Positions 8,071-17,246 are shown, numbered from the stretch's first letter. The stretch is DNA of 34,552 nt from Shinella sumterensis (GCF_004514425.2 NZ_MYFN02000024.1:1-34552); one strand, 5' to 3'. The notes: generated by a model from the sequence alone, not told the origin. Numbers and translations: made by a program.

Positions 8071-8982
8071 TCAGGGCTTGCGGCGCTGGTTTCCTGTCAC
8101 GGTCGGGATTTGCGGCGAGCCCTTCTTGTCTTCTTGCAACAACGCCGCAACGGCAACCGCGATGGCCTGTGTCAGGCACATCGGCGCGGCAAGGGAGCGC
8201 GAGAACGAATATTCATCCTCGGGGATCGTAAACAGCACGCTGGCGTTCTTCGCAAGCGGCGACAGCTGGCTGTCCGTAATGGCAACCATCGGCGTGCCAT
8301 TGTGCGCCGCGACGTCGGCAATCGTCACAACCTCCTTGGCATAGTGGCGGAAGGCGATGGCGACCAGAACATCCTTCTTGCCCATGACCTGCGCCATTTC
8401 CGGCGCCAGCCCGCCGGCAGGGTCAAGCAGGATGACCCGCAGTTGAAGCATCGAGAGCACGTAGCGGAGAAACTTCGCAATCGGCTCCGAGCGCAACTGG
8501 CCGGCGATGAAGATCGTATTCGCGTTCTTCAGGGCCTTGGCGGCTTGCGAGAGGCTTTCCTCGGGTGTCGAACTCAACAGCTCCTGCAGCGTTGCGATAT
8601 CGCGAACGACCAGATCGTGCAGGAAGCCCAGGTTTCCGTTGCGCTTGTTCTTTTCCAAGTCGACGTCCAGCGCGCTGATGCGCTCGCGATAGCCGGGTGC
8701 CGCCGTCGAAAGCCGGCTTTGAAAGACCGCCTGGAGCTGCTTGAAGCCGGAAAACCCGAAATTCTGGGCGAACCGCACCAGGATCGACGGATGCGCGCCG
8801 CACTGCTCGGCAATCGCATTGATCGACTGCATCGCGACGACGTTCGGGTTCTGCGTGATGAAGCGGGCGACCTGCTGGAAGCGGTCACTGAGGTTTGGGT
8901 AGGCCTCGGTGACGAGGTTGACGAAGGTCTCGTAGTTGGCTGTGCGCGGTGGCGGCTGATCGGACTGTTTTACCCGTGGCAT
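8071..8982 (-). CDS. MurR/RpiR-family transcriptional regulator (IolR-like)
   Basis: A 303-residue regulator: N-terminal RpiR helix-turn-helix (about 15-90, with INAIAEQCGAHPSILVRFAQ and the family LGFSGF-like motif as FGFSGFKQLQ) and a C-terminal SIS sugar-phosphate-binding domain (about 150-265, IFIAGQLRSEPIAK and AIAFRHYAKEVV). RpiR proteins usually repress sugar or inositol genes and are released by a phosphorylated intermediate; IolR of Sinorhizobium is of this family. ATG 8982 is chosen because AGGAG lies 9 bases upstream; longer reading frames reach 9147 without a better site. It sits among operons carrying seven GCAA-N6-TTGC sites and is the best candidate to bind them. No intact site was found before its own gene. 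Confidence 0.92.
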   Translation of the reverse strand: MPRVKQSDQPPPRTANYETFVNLVTEAYPNLSDRFQQVARFITQNPNVVAMQSINAIAEQCGAHPSILVRFAQNFGFSGFKQLQAVFQSRLSTAAPGYRERISALDVDLEKNKRNGNLGFLHDLVVRDIATLQELLSSTPEESLSQAAKALKNANTIFIAGQLRSEPIAKFLRYVLSMLQLRVILLDPAGGLAPEMAQVMGKKDVLVAIAFRHYAKEVVTIADVAAHNGTPMVAITDSQLSPLAKNASVLFTIPEDEYSFSRSLAAPMCLTQAIAVAVAALLQEDKKGSPQIPTVTGNQRRKP

Positions 8983-9125
8983 GCAGCGCAACTCCTGAAG
9001 CATGATGTGCAAGAGGCCGCGCCATTCAGGATTGTGGTCCACGCGGTCCCGTTGCTTACTCAGTGCAGTATTGCAAAACCCGGCAATCCGCAACGCTTGT
9101 CGCGATCCACCTGTCCGGCGGCAGC

Positions 9126-9154
9126 GGGTGCGCCCTGACGGGCGCACCCTTTTT
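9126..9154 (+). terminator. Perfect hairpin with T run, downstream of the first ABC importer operon
   Basis: A perfect 10-bp stem (9126-9135 with 9140-9149), TGAC loop, then five T on the plus strand. It lies just past the stop of the binding-protein gene on the minus strand, where the U-run would be absent, so it is a clean terminator only for rightward transcripts. It may still end or protect the leftward mRNA. Confidence 0.65.
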
Positions 9155-9156
9155 CA

Positions 9157-10104
9157 TCAATAGGGAGCGTCGGGGAAGTAGTATTCCGCAGCGTTGTCCT
9201 TGGTGATCAGCGGGCTGCCGAGCACGTAGCGACCGTTGATCGGCGCCTGCGTCGCGAACTTCATGGTGACGAGTTCGATAGCCGGAATGATCAGCGTCGG
9301 CGGGTAGAAGATGTCGGCATCGACCATGTCATGACCGTCCATCACCAGCTTGATCACCTTGTTCATGCCGGAGCCGCCCAGCACCGTCACGTTCTTGCGG
9401 TCCGCCTGCTTGATCGCCTCGATGGCGCCAAGCGCGGCATCGTCATCACCCGCCCAGACGCCGTTGATCTCGGGGAAACGCTGCAGGTAGTCCTGCATCA
9501 CCTCGAAGCCCTTGTCCGGGTTCCAGTTGGCATACTGCATGTCGAGCACTTCGATCTTGGTGTCCTTCAGCGCCGCGTTGAAGGCGTCGATGCGGATATT
9601 GTCGATCGCCGTCGGAATGCCGCGCATCACGACGATCTTGCCGCCGTCCGGAAACTTCTTCTTGAAGTATTCGGCAGCAGCCGTGCCGTATTGCGGATTG
9701 TCGCCGCCGACATAGAGGTCTTCGATGCCCTCCTCAGCGAGACCGCGGTCGACGGTCGCGATGAAGACGCCCTTCGCCTTGGCGGCCTTGACCGGCTCCG
9801 TCAGCGGGTCGGATTCGAAGGGCAGCACGACGAGCGCGTTGATGTTGCGTGCCATCAGGTCCTCGATGTCGTTGACCTGCTGCGTCGCGCTCGACGACGT
9901 CGCCAGCACGAAGTCGATGTTCGGAAAGGCTTCCTTCATCCGGTCGATGGTGCGCTTGGTGTGATAGTTGAGCCCCCCTGTCCAGCCATGGGTGGCGGCC
10001 GGAATCGAGACGCCGATGACGGCGTCGGCGGCAAGAGCCGGCGTTGCCAGCGCCGCGATGGCGACTGCGCCTGCGGCAAGCATGGATTTCAGCTTGTGGA
10101 ACAT
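9157..10104 (-). CDS. Sugar ABC transporter substrate-binding protein (CUT2)
   Basis: A 315-residue periplasmic binding protein. It has a signal peptide (KLK, hydrophobic core, ATPALA-AD cleavage near residue 26), then the RbsB/peripla_BP_4 fold: VIGVSIPAATHGWTGGL, the repeated NDIEDLMARNINALVVLP, and the hinge strands. Family members bind pentoses, hexoses or inositol and feed the ABC importer. GGGAGA lies upstream of ATG 10104. It is the last gene of a leftward six-gene operon, 33 bp after the permease gene, an unusual place because binding proteins are usually encoded first. The ligand is not readable; the operon points to a sugar acid or cyclitol. Confidence 0.92.
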   Translation of the reverse strand: MFHKLKSMLAAGAVAIAALATPALAADAVIGVSIPAATHGWTGGLNYHTKRTIDRMKEAFPNIDFVLATSSSATQQVNDIEDLMARNINALVVLPFESDPLTEPVKAAKAKGVFIATVDRGLAEEGIEDLYVGGDNPQYGTAAAEYFKKKFPDGGKIVVMRGIPTAIDNIRIDAFNAALKDTKIEVLDMQYANWNPDKGFEVMQDYLQRFPEINGVWAGDDDAALGAIEAIKQADRKNVTVLGGSGMNKVIKLVMDGHDMVDADIFYPPTLIIPAIELVTMKFATQAPINGRYVLGSPLITKDNAAEYYFPDAPY

Positions 10105-10137
10105 TCACTTGTCTCCCTGTTGAAGTGAAAAGACGGT

Positions 10138-11154
10138 TCAGCCCTGCGAGCGGTCGCGTTGCAGCAGTACGGCGATGATGATGATCGCCCCCTGGAATGC
10201 GCCGTTGAGATAGGGGCTGATGAAGCCGGTGAGGTTGAGGATGTTGCTGATGAAGCCGAGGATCAGCACGCCGACGATGGTGCCCCAGATGCGGCCGAAG
10301 CCGCCGCTGAGCGCCGTGCCGCCGATGATGACGGCGGCAATCGCCTCCAGCTCCCACATCAGGCCGGTCGAAGGGGTCGCTGCACCAAGGCGCGGCACGT
10401 AGATCACGGTGGCGACGGCGACGCAGAGCCCCTGGATGACATAGGTGAGGATGCGCACGCGGTTGACCGGGATCGCCGAATAGAAGGCGACATGGCGGTT
10501 CGAGCCGATGGCCGCCACATGCCGGCCGAAGCGCATGCGTCGCAACACCAGTTCGCCGACGATGGCGATGACGGCGAGCACGAGGATCGGCACGGCGATG
10601 CCGAGAATCTGGCCGTAATAGATCGGGCGTGCGGCATCGCGCAGCGAGAAATCGAGCGAGATGGAGCCGCCATCCGCAAGCCAGGTGATGACCGAGCGGA
10701 AAATGCCCATGGCGCCGAGCGTCACGATGAAGGCTTCCACGCGCCCCTTGACGATCATGACGCCATTCAGCAGCCCTGCCGCCGCGCCGACGATCAGCGA
10801 AAAGACGATGCCCGCAGCGACGAGCTGCCAGCCCGGCCCAAGCGTCTCGGCCGCCGTATTCATGAACATGATCGTGACGCCTGCCACCAGCGCGGAGAGC
10901 GAGCCGACGGAAAGGTCGAGCCCGCCCGCCGTGATGACGAAGGTGGCGCCGACCGCGATGATGCCGATGATGGCGCTGCGCGTGAAAACGTTCGAGAGGT
11001 TTTCCGCGCCGAGGAAGCTGTCGCTCATCAAGGAACCGATGAGCATCAGCAGGATGAGGGCGATGAGCGGGCCGGCAGCCTCGAAAATGCCCGCAAGGGT
11101 GCGGCCCGGCGACGCTGTGGCGTTGCCGGCGGACGTGGCGGTAATGTCGGTCAA
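10138..11154 (-). CDS. Sugar ABC transporter permease (RbsC-like)
   Basis: A 338-residue inner-membrane permease of the CUT2 (BPD_transp_2) family with roughly eight to ten hydrophobic segments. Family landmarks are ITAGGLDLSVGSLSALVAG, GVMIVKGRVEAFIVTLGAMGI, and the C-terminal GGTALSGGFGRIWGTIVGV that contacts the ATPase. It starts with TTG at 11154, and the start overlaps the ATPase stop as TTGA, so it is probably made by translational coupling. It is expected to form a homodimeric channel with the RbsA-type ATPase at 11151-12659. Confidence 0.92.
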   Translation of the reverse strand: MTDITATSAGNATASPGRTLAGIFEAAGPLIALILLMLIGSLMSDSFLGAENLSNVFTRSAIIGIIAVGATFVITAGGLDLSVGSLSALVAGVTIMFMNTAAETLGPGWQLVAAGIVFSLIVGAAAGLLNGVMIVKGRVEAFIVTLGAMGIFRSVITWLADGGSISLDFSLRDAARPIYYGQILGIAVPILVLAVIAIVGELVLRRMRFGRHVAAIGSNRHVAFYSAIPVNRVRILTYVIQGLCVAVATVIYVPRLGAATPSTGLMWELEAIAAVIIGGTALSGGFGRIWGTIVGVLILGFISNILNLTGFISPYLNGAFQGAIIIIAVLLQRDRSQG

Positions 11155-12659
11155 TGGCTTGCCTCCTCCTGCGGGGCCCTGTCTTCCAGGCCCATGGCAA
11201 ATCGAATGATGTCGGTCTCGTTGATCGCGTCGCCGGAAAGCTCGCCGGCGATGCGGCCGCGCCGCATGACCAGCACCCGGTCGGACAGGCCGACGATCTC
11301 CTGCATCTCGGACGAGATGACGACGATCGCCTTGCCCTCGGCGGCGAGCGTGGCGATGATCTCGTAGATCTGCTGCTTGGCGCCGATATCGACGCCGCGT
11401 GTGGGCTCGTCGAAGACGATCAGGTCGGGCTCGACGGCGAGCGTCTTGGCGATCAGCACCTTCTGCTGGTTGCCGCCGCTGAGCGCTCCGGCCGTCACGT
11501 CCAGCCGTCCGGTGCGAATGTCATAGCGCCCGACGGCCGCTTCGAGGTCCCGTCGCTCCGCCCGCCGGTCGATCCAGTTCGCGCCATTGATCGCACCCTT
11601 GGTGAGCGCCACGTTCTGGTCGAGCGACTTGCCGAGCAGCAGGCCCTTACCCTTGCGGTCCTCCGTCAGGTAAGCGAGCTTCAGGCCCCAGGCCTCGCGC
11701 GCTGTCGGCAGCTTTCGCGCCGCGCCGCGCAAGTGGAAGGATCGGCATTTCGCCGGCCGCAGCCCGAAGAGTGCTTCGAAAAGTTCGGTACGACCTGATC
11801 CGACGAGGCCGGAAATGCCGAGCACTTCGCCCACGCGGATATCGAGCGTTGCCTCTTCGACGGCGCCCGGCGATGTGAGACCAGCAACGCCGAGCAATAC
11901 CGTGCGTCCTTGCGCACCGCGCCGCGGCGGATAGATTTCCGCGAGCGGCCGACCGACCATCGCCTCGGCCATCTCATCCTCGGAAACATCCTGAGTGTTC
12001 TCGACGCGCACGATCTGTCCATCGCGCAGCACCGCGACGCGATCGGCGATATTCTTCACTTCATCGAGGCGGTGCGAGGTGAAGATCACCGAACCGCCCG
12101 CATCCCGGAAGGCGCGGATACGGGTGAACAGGTTGCCCGCCTCCGTGGCCGAGAGCACAGCGGTCGGCTCGTCCATCAGGATAAGTTTTGGCTGACGCGC
12201 GAAGGCCTTGGCAAGTTCGATCATCTGCCAGTCGGACACCGGCAGATCGCGGAGCCGTGCCCGGACGGGAGCGGCCGAGCCGAGTTGAGCCAGCAGGTCG
12301 CGTGCCCGCATCTCCATCGCCTTGCGATCGGTGAAGAGGCCGCGCGTGATCTCCCGTCCGAGAAAGACGTTTTCCGCCACTGTCAGATGCGGCGCGAGGC
12401 AAAACTCCTGGTGCACCATGACGATGCCTGCACGTTCAGCAGCATGGAGCGTTGCAGGCACAGGCGCGCCGTCCAGCAGCATCGCACCCGACGACGGCGG
12501 TGCAAGCCCGGCGGCAATGCGCATGAGAGTGGACTTGCCCGCACCGTTTTCGCCAACGAGCGCCAGCACCTCGCCTGGTTTTACGACAAGATCAATGCCC
12601 TTCAGCACCGGTACGATGCCATAGGACTTGGCGATGTCCCGGAATGTCAGGAGCGTCAT
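11151..12659 (-). CDS. Sugar ABC transporter ATP-binding protein, two-domain RbsA type
   Basis: A 502-residue protein with two fused ABC domains that powers a CUT2 importer. Domain 1 has Walker A GENGAGKST (36-44), a weak signature LPVSDWQ, and the Walker B-type sequence LILMDEPTAVLS. Domain 2 has the degenerate Walker A usual for this family (SGLVGSGRTE), signature LSGGNQQKV, and IVFDEPTRGVDIGAK. Length is normal. It overlaps the dehydrogenase gene upstream (ATGA at 12656-12659) and the permease gene downstream by 4 bp each, which indicates coupled translation. It acts at the cytoplasmic face with the permease at 10138-11154. Confidence 0.94.
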   Translation of the reverse strand: MTLLTFRDIAKSYGIVPVLKGIDLVVKPGEVLALVGENGAGKSTLMRIAAGLAPPSSGAMLLDGAPVPATLHAAERAGIVMVHQEFCLAPHLTVAENVFLGREITRGLFTDRKAMEMRARDLLAQLGSAAPVRARLRDLPVSDWQMIELAKAFARQPKLILMDEPTAVLSATEAGNLFTRIRAFRDAGGSVIFTSHRLDEVKNIADRVAVLRDGQIVRVENTQDVSEDEMAEAMVGRPLAEIYPPRRGAQGRTVLLGVAGLTSPGAVEEATLDIRVGEVLGISGLVGSGRTELFEALFGLRPAKCRSFHLRGAARKLPTAREAWGLKLAYLTEDRKGKGLLLGKSLDQNVALTKGAINGANWIDRRAERRDLEAAVGRYDIRTGRLDVTAGALSGGNQQKVLIAKTLAVEPDLIVFDEPTRGVDIGAKQQIYEIIATLAAEGKAIVVISSEMQEIVGLSDRVLVMRRGRIAGELSGDAINETDIIRFAMGLEDRAPQEEASH

Positions 12660-13651
12660 GACCAGCCGCCGACAGGAGAAAGGCGCTGTGCCGCAATCTC
12701 GGAGCGATTGACGACGAGCGTCGGATCGAGCGTTCCCTTGAAGAAATCGATAATGTTCTCCGCCGCCGAGATGGCCATGCGCCGCGCGCAGGCTTCGGTG
12801 AGCCCGGCATTGTGCGGGGAAAGCACCACCCGGTCGCAGGCGAGCATGGGGTCGTCATTCGCCGGCGGCTCGGAATCAAGGACGTCGAGACCAGCCGCGG
12901 CAAGCCTCCCTTCATCGAGCGCGGCCAGCAGCGCCTTTTCGTCGATCAGGCCGCCGCGCGCCGTGTTCACGAGAATGGCCGAGCGTTTCATCACAGCCAG
13001 TTCCGCCGCACCGATCAAGGGCTCGGCGCCCGATTTCGGCACATGCAGCGACACGACGTCGGCGCGGGAGAGGCCATCGAGCAGATCATCCACGGGCGTT
13101 GCGCCGGCGGCCGCGATCTGATCCGCGCCCTGGAACTTGTCGTAGGCAAGCACCGTCATGCCGAGCGCCGCCGCGATCTGTGCCAGCCGCCTGCCAATGC
13201 GGCCGAAGCCGACCACCAGCAACGTGCCACCGTCCAACTCATCGGCATCCAGACTGTTGCGGTAGTTCCAGTCGCCTTGCCGCATCTTTCGGTCGAAGAG
13301 AACGATGCGGCGTGCGGCCGCCAGCATCAGCATGGCGGCGTGCTCGGCCACGGCACGGGAATTCACATCCCCCACGACGGCGAGCGGTATGCCGCGACCG
13401 CTCAAGGCCGCGACATCAACCGAATCGTAACCGACGCCGTGGCGCGAAACGATCTTAAGGTTCCGCGCATCGGCAACGAATGCCGCCGAAAGCGGCTGGG
13501 TGCGGATAAGCAGCGCATCGGCGGCGGCGAGGAACGGCTTGTAGCTTGCCGCGGAAACCTCCTCGACATAGTCGACCGTCACGCCGGGCGCGGAACTGAG
13601 AACGGCAAGACCGTCAGCGTGGATCTTGCCTGCGACCAGAATCCTGGGCAT
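12656..13651 (-). CDS. D-isomer-specific 2-hydroxyacid dehydrogenase
   Basis: A 331-residue NAD-dependent dehydrogenase of the SerA/glyoxylate-reductase family. It shows GFGRIG (148-153) for NAD binding and the catalytic triad: R232 in NTARGG, E261 in DSEPP and H280 in SPHNAG. These enzymes interconvert 2-hydroxy and 2-keto acids. It starts at 13651 directly after the aldolase stop (TGA then ATG with no gap) and overlaps the ATPase gene by 4 bp. With the aldolase and aldehyde dehydrogenase it could process the keto-acid and aldehyde fragments of a cleaved sugar acid; this is inference from the operon. Confidence 0.92.
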   Translation of the reverse strand: MPRILVAGKIHADGLAVLSSAPGVTVDYVEEVSAASYKPFLAAADALLIRTQPLSAAFVADARNLKIVSRHGVGYDSVDVAALSGRGIPLAVVGDVNSRAVAEHAAMLMLAAARRIVLFDRKMRQGDWNYRNSLDADELDGGTLLVVGFGRIGRRLAQIAAALGMTVLAYDKFQGADQIAAAGATPVDDLLDGLSRADVVSLHVPKSGAEPLIGAAELAVMKRSAILVNTARGGLIDEKALLAALDEGRLAAAGLDVLDSEPPANDDPMLACDRVVLSPHNAGLTEACARRMAISAAENIIDFFKGTLDPTLVVNRSEIAAQRLSPVGGWS

Positions 13652-14467
13652 TCAATATCCTCCCGTGTCGATCGTGTTGACGGGCGCGACGTCCTGCACG
13701 AGATCGCGGAACTTCCGCACACTCGCCTCGGCAGCACCTGCGAGGAGGCGGACGTCGTTGGTGACGGTCACGAAATCGAACCCCCAGCCCACCGCTTCCG
13801 CCGCATAGTCGGGCGTGCCGTTATGCAGCGCCGCACGTTTTCCCGCCTTGTGAGCCGCATGGAGAATCGTCTTGATCGCCTCGATCATCTCGGGCTCGCG
13901 ACGGTCGAAGCCGGGTGCGTAGCGCTTGCCCTGGAGCCCCAGCGTCAGGTCGGCTGGACCGATATAGACGCCGTCGAGGCCGGGGGTCGCGAGGATATCC
14001 TCCAGGTTCTCATAGGCCTGCGCCGTCTCGATCATGGCGAGGCAGATCATCTCGTCATCGGCTTGCGCTGCATATCCGGCGCCGGCGGAAAACAGGGCAC
14101 GGCTGGGGCCGAAGCTGCGCACGCCATTGGGGGGATAGCGCACATAGGAGACAAGCCGCTCTGCTTCTGCACGGGTATTGATCATCGGGCAAATGACACC
14201 GTAGGCACCGGCATCGAGCGCCTTCATGATGTCGGCGGGATCGAGCCACGGCACGCGCACCAGCGGTGTCACACCGCTTGCCCGCATGGCCTGAAGCATC
14301 GGCACCGCGCCATCGTAGCCGACAATGCCGTGCTGCATGTCGATGGTGAGCGAGTCGTAACCCTGCGCGGCCATGATTTCGGCGCTGAAGGAATTGGCGA
14401 TGGAGAGCCAGCCGTTGAGGACGGGCTTGCCTTCGGCCCAGCGCTGCTTGACACCGTTCTTGATCAT
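13652..14467 (-). CDS. HpcH/HpaI-family class II pyruvate aldolase
   Basis: A 271-residue metal-dependent aldolase of the type that splits 2-keto-3-deoxy acids into pyruvate and an aldehyde (GarL, HpaI, RhmA). H46 in DMQHG is the catalytic histidine, R71 in RVPWLDP binds pyruvate, and E147 in MIET and D173 in GPADLTLGL are metal ligands. ATG 14467 has AGGAGG 5 bases upstream; a long upstream in-frame extension is only a shadow inside the aldehyde dehydrogenase gene. Products of this reaction would suit the adjacent aldehyde dehydrogenase. Confidence 0.92.
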   Translation of the reverse strand: MIKNGVKQRWAEGKPVLNGWLSIANSFSAEIMAAQGYDSLTIDMQHGIVGYDGAVPMLQAMRASGVTPLVRVPWLDPADIMKALDAGAYGVICPMINTRAEAERLVSYVRYPPNGVRSFGPSRALFSAGAGYAAQADDEMICLAMIETAQAYENLEDILATPGLDGVYIGPADLTLGLQGKRYAPGFDRREPEMIEAIKTILHAAHKAGKRAALHNGTPDYAAEAVGWGFDFVTVTNDVRLLAGAAEASVRKFRDLVQDVAPVNTIDTGGY

Positions 14468-14477
14468 GACTGCCTCC

Positions 14478-15914
14478 TCAGACCAGCATCTGCGCGAGCT
14501 TGACGTTGGAATAGTCGAGGATGCCCTCGGTACCGCCTTCGCGGCCCATGCCGCTCGCCTTGATGCCGCCGAACGGCGCCTCGGCGGCTGCCAGTGCAAA
14601 ACTGTTGACCCCGACCATGCCCGCCTCCAGCCGCGCCGCCGCTTCGCGTGCGCGGCCGGCATCGCGGGTGAAGACATAGGCGGAAAGTCCCATTTCGGAG
14701 GCATTCGCCCGCTCGAAGACCTCATCCGTGCTGGAAAAGGGCGTGATGGCGGCGATCGGGCCGAAATTCTCCTCGGCGATCGCCTTGGCATCGTCCGGCA
14801 GGCCGGTGATGACGGTGGGCTCGAAGAAGAAACCGGCATTCGTATCCGCCGGGCGTCTGCCGCCTGCGAGGATCCTGCCGCCGCGGTCGCTCGCATCGGC
14901 GACGATTTCCTCGATGGCGGCGATGCGGCGCTCGTTGATCAGCGGCCCCATCTGCGTCGCCTCATCGAGACCGTAACCGAGCTTCAGCGCGCGGGCGCGG
15001 GCAGCAAAGCCGTCAGAAAAGCGATCGTGCAACGACTCATGCACATAGAAGCGGTCGGGCGTTACGCAGACCTGGCCGGCATTGGCGTATTTCGTCGGCA
15101 CAGCGAGATCGAGCGCTTTGTCGAGATCGGCGTCGGCGAAAACGATCATCGGCGCATTGCCGCCGAGTTCCATGCTGACGCGCTTTACCGTTTCGGCACT
15201 GTCGCGGATCATCTGCTGACCGACACGTGTCGACCCCGTCAGAGAAACCTTTCGCACGACGGACGATGCCATGATGGGCTTGTAGGTGTTGCCGGTCGGG
15301 CCGATCAGAAGGTTGGCGACGCCTGCGGGAAGGCCGGCTTCACGCAGGCAGTCGAAGAGGACCATGGCAACGCCCGGCACTTCGACGGACGGACGCACGA
15401 TGACGGCACAGCCGGCGGCAAGCGCCGGCGCGACCTTGCGGGCGATCAACGCCGCCGGGAAATTCCACGCTGTGAAGGCTGCGACGACACCGACGGGCTC
15501 ATGCGTCACCTCCAGGCGACCGCCCGGCACACGGCTTTCGACGATGCGGCCGTAGATGCGGCGGGCTTCCTCCGCGTACCAGCGGAACTGGTCGACGGCG
15601 AGTGCCCATTCGCGCCCCGCCTGCGCCAGCGGCTTTCCCGTTTCGAGCGTGATCTGGCGCGCTGCCTCGGCCGTGCGCGCCGCCATCACGTCGGCGGCCT
15701 TGTGCAAGTGATCCGCACGGGTCCAGGCCGGGGTCTTCTTCCAGGCCTGGAAGGCCCTGTCCGCCACACCGATCGCCCGGTTTGTGTCGTCAACGCTGGC
15801 CACGGGAACGACGCCCAATACATCGCCGTTGCCCGGATCCGTGATTTCGGTCGATGCGCCGGTCGCGGGACCTGACCAGGCGCCATCGATGAACAAGCCG
15901 TAGGACGCGTACAT
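14478..15914 (-). CDS. NAD(P)-dependent aldehyde dehydrogenase, succinate-semialdehyde-dehydrogenase-like
   Basis: A 478-residue aldehyde dehydrogenase that oxidises an aldehyde to the acid. Catalytic residues are in place: N151 in AWNFP, E249 in MELGGNAP and C283 in AGQVCVTP. The cofactor motif, normally KPAE or KPSE, reads RPSVEVP (174-180), so the usual adenosine-binding lysine is arginine. ATG 15914 is preceded by AGGAGG at a 4-base gap; an upstream start at 15965 would lie in the operator region. It is first in the leftward six-gene operon, under two GCAA-N6-TTGC sites. Its CoA-independent SSADH-like sequence is not that of IolA. Substrate unknown. Confidence 0.92.
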   Translation of the reverse strand: MYASYGLFIDGAWSGPATGASTEITDPGNGDVLGVVPVASVDDTNRAIGVADRAFQAWKKTPAWTRADHLHKAADVMAARTAEAARQITLETGKPLAQAGREWALAVDQFRWYAEEARRIYGRIVESRVPGGRLEVTHEPVGVVAAFTAWNFPAALIARKVAPALAAGCAVIVRPSVEVPGVAMVLFDCLREAGLPAGVANLLIGPTGNTYKPIMASSVVRKVSLTGSTRVGQQMIRDSAETVKRVSMELGGNAPMIVFADADLDKALDLAVPTKYANAGQVCVTPDRFYVHESLHDRFSDGFAARARALKLGYGLDEATQMGPLINERRIAAIEEIVADASDRGGRILAGGRRPADTNAGFFFEPTVITGLPDDAKAIAEENFGPIAAITPFSSTDEVFERANASEMGLSAYVFTRDAGRAREAAARLEAGMVGVNSFALAAAEAPFGGIKASGMGREGGTEGILDYSNVKLAQMLV

Positions 15915-15977
15915 GTTTCCTCCTCGCGCTGCCGAAGGAAGCCAATCAGCAACATTTGTTTTCATTATTACAAAGAC

Positions 15978-15991
15978 GCAATTTTAATTGC
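15978..15991. promoter_or_regulatory. GCAA-N6-TTGC operator, proximal site of the aldehyde dehydrogenase operon
   Basis: GCAA-ttttaa-TTGC, 64 bp before the start codon at 15914. A degenerate half-site (GCAAcatttgTTTT, 15949-15962) lies between it and the gene. Confidence 0.7.
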
Positions 15992-16093
15992 ACGTCAAGC
16001 GTAATCGGCATGATGAACAGCTTGTTTTGGGTAAATGGAGCGCTGGACACGGCGCCGGCGAGCGCGGCACGAATTGCCGGGCAGACTCCACAT

Positions 16094-16107
16094 GCAATTA
16101 TCATTGC
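16094..16107. promoter_or_regulatory. GCAA-N6-TTGC operator, distal site of the aldehyde dehydrogenase operon
   Basis: GCAA-ttatca-TTGC, exactly 116 bp from the proximal site (about 11 helical turns), so two bound dimers would face the same side of the DNA and could form a loop. It is 17 bp past the 3' end of the dehydrogenase gene at 16125. Confidence 0.65.
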
Positions 16108-16124
16108 GCCACCGCCACCCGCGG

Positions 16125-17246
16125 TCAATCACCCTTCACATCAAGCCAGGCGCCGGCGCGCGACGATTGCTGGATCGTCTCCACCAGCATCTGGATGCAC
16201 AGGCCCGCGCGGAAATTGAACGGCTCCGGCCTGAGGCCCGCAATCGCCTCCAGATAGCCCGCAGCCTCAATGGCCTTCAGGTCGTTGAAGCCGAGCTGGT
16301 GGCCGGGAGCGACGCAGAAGCGGCCGTAGGGCGCGTGGTCGGGACCGGCCTCGATACGCCGAAAACCCTGCCGCCCCTTGGCATCAGCCGCCGAATAGAA
16401 ATGAAGCTCGTTGAATCGCTCCTGCGAGAAGGCGAGCGCACCTTTCGTGCCGTAGACCTCGAAATCGTGCTGCATCTTGCGGCCGGTCGCGATCCAGTTG
16501 CCCTCAATGGAACCGGTGGCGCCGTTGGCAAAGCGCAGGAAGGCGCGGCCGACGTCGTCTGTCTCGACCGGTCGCACGCCGCCTTTTCCGTCAGGCCGGC
16601 TGACGATAACCGTCACGCAATCGCCCATGACCTTCGTGATCGGGCCAAGCAGGAACTCGGCGGTGGCGAGCGCATGGCTGCCGATATCAGCCAAGGCACC
16701 ACCCCCGGCGGGGTCATGCCGGAAGGTGAAAGGGCCGTTTGCATCGGCCATGTAGTCCTCCGCATGGAGGCCGCGGTAACCACGGATGTCACCAAGCTCG
16801 CCGCCCGCGATCATCTCCCTTGCAAGGCTGAGCATGGGATTGCAAAGGTAGTTGAAGCCGACCTGTGTCCTGATGCCGGCCTTTTCCGCCGCCTCGGCCA
16901 TCTCCCGCGCATCGGCGGCAAGCGGGGCGAGCGGCTTCTCGCAGTAAACATGTTTGCCGGCGGCAATCGCGGCAAGCGCCATCTCCTTGTGCAGCGCGTT
17001 CGGCGCGGTGATGTCGATGACGTTGATATCGGGATCCGCCACCAGGCTGCGCCAGTCGTCCGTGGCACGCTGGAAGCCGAAGGCGGCCCGCGCCGCCTCG
17101 GCTTGCGCCATGGTCACGTCGGCGATCGTAGCAAGTTCAACGTCATAGGGAAGGTCGAAAACCCGCTCGGCGGCCGCAAAGCCGAACACATGCGTCTTGC
17201 CCATGAAACCCGACCCGATGAGGCCAAGACGGAGCTTCTTCTTCAT
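16125..17246 (-). CDS. Gfo/Idh/MocA-family oxidoreductase
   Basis: A 373-residue NAD(P)-dependent dehydrogenase. It has GSGFMG (11-16), ITAPNALH (79-86), YCEKPLAPL with EKP at 103-105, and ADIGSH (186-191) with the catalytic histidine. The start MKKKLRLGLIGSG at 17246 fits the family; upstream in-frame extension runs into the iolE gene and is discounted. It is divergent from iolE across a 196-bp region with one GCAA-N6-TTGC site. This dehydrogenase-plus-TIM-barrel pairing occurs three times in the window. Likely a cyclitol or inosose dehydrogenase, substrate not resolved. Confidence 0.9.
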   Translation of the reverse strand: MKKKLRLGLIGSGFMGKTHVFGFAAAERVFDLPYDVELATIADVTMAQAEAARAAFGFQRATDDWRSLVADPDINVIDITAPNALHKEMALAAIAAGKHVYCEKPLAPLAADAREMAEAAEKAGIRTQVGFNYLCNPMLSLAREMIAGGELGDIRGYRGLHAEDYMADANGPFTFRHDPAGGGALADIGSHALATAEFLLGPITKVMGDCVTVIVSRPDGKGGVRPVETDDVGRAFLRFANGATGSIEGNWIATGRKMQHDFEVYGTKGALAFSQERFNELHFYSAADAKGRQGFRRIEAGPDHAPYGRFCVAPGHQLGFNDLKAIEAAGYLEAIAGLRPEPFNFRAGLCIQMLVETIQQSSRAGAWLDVKGD

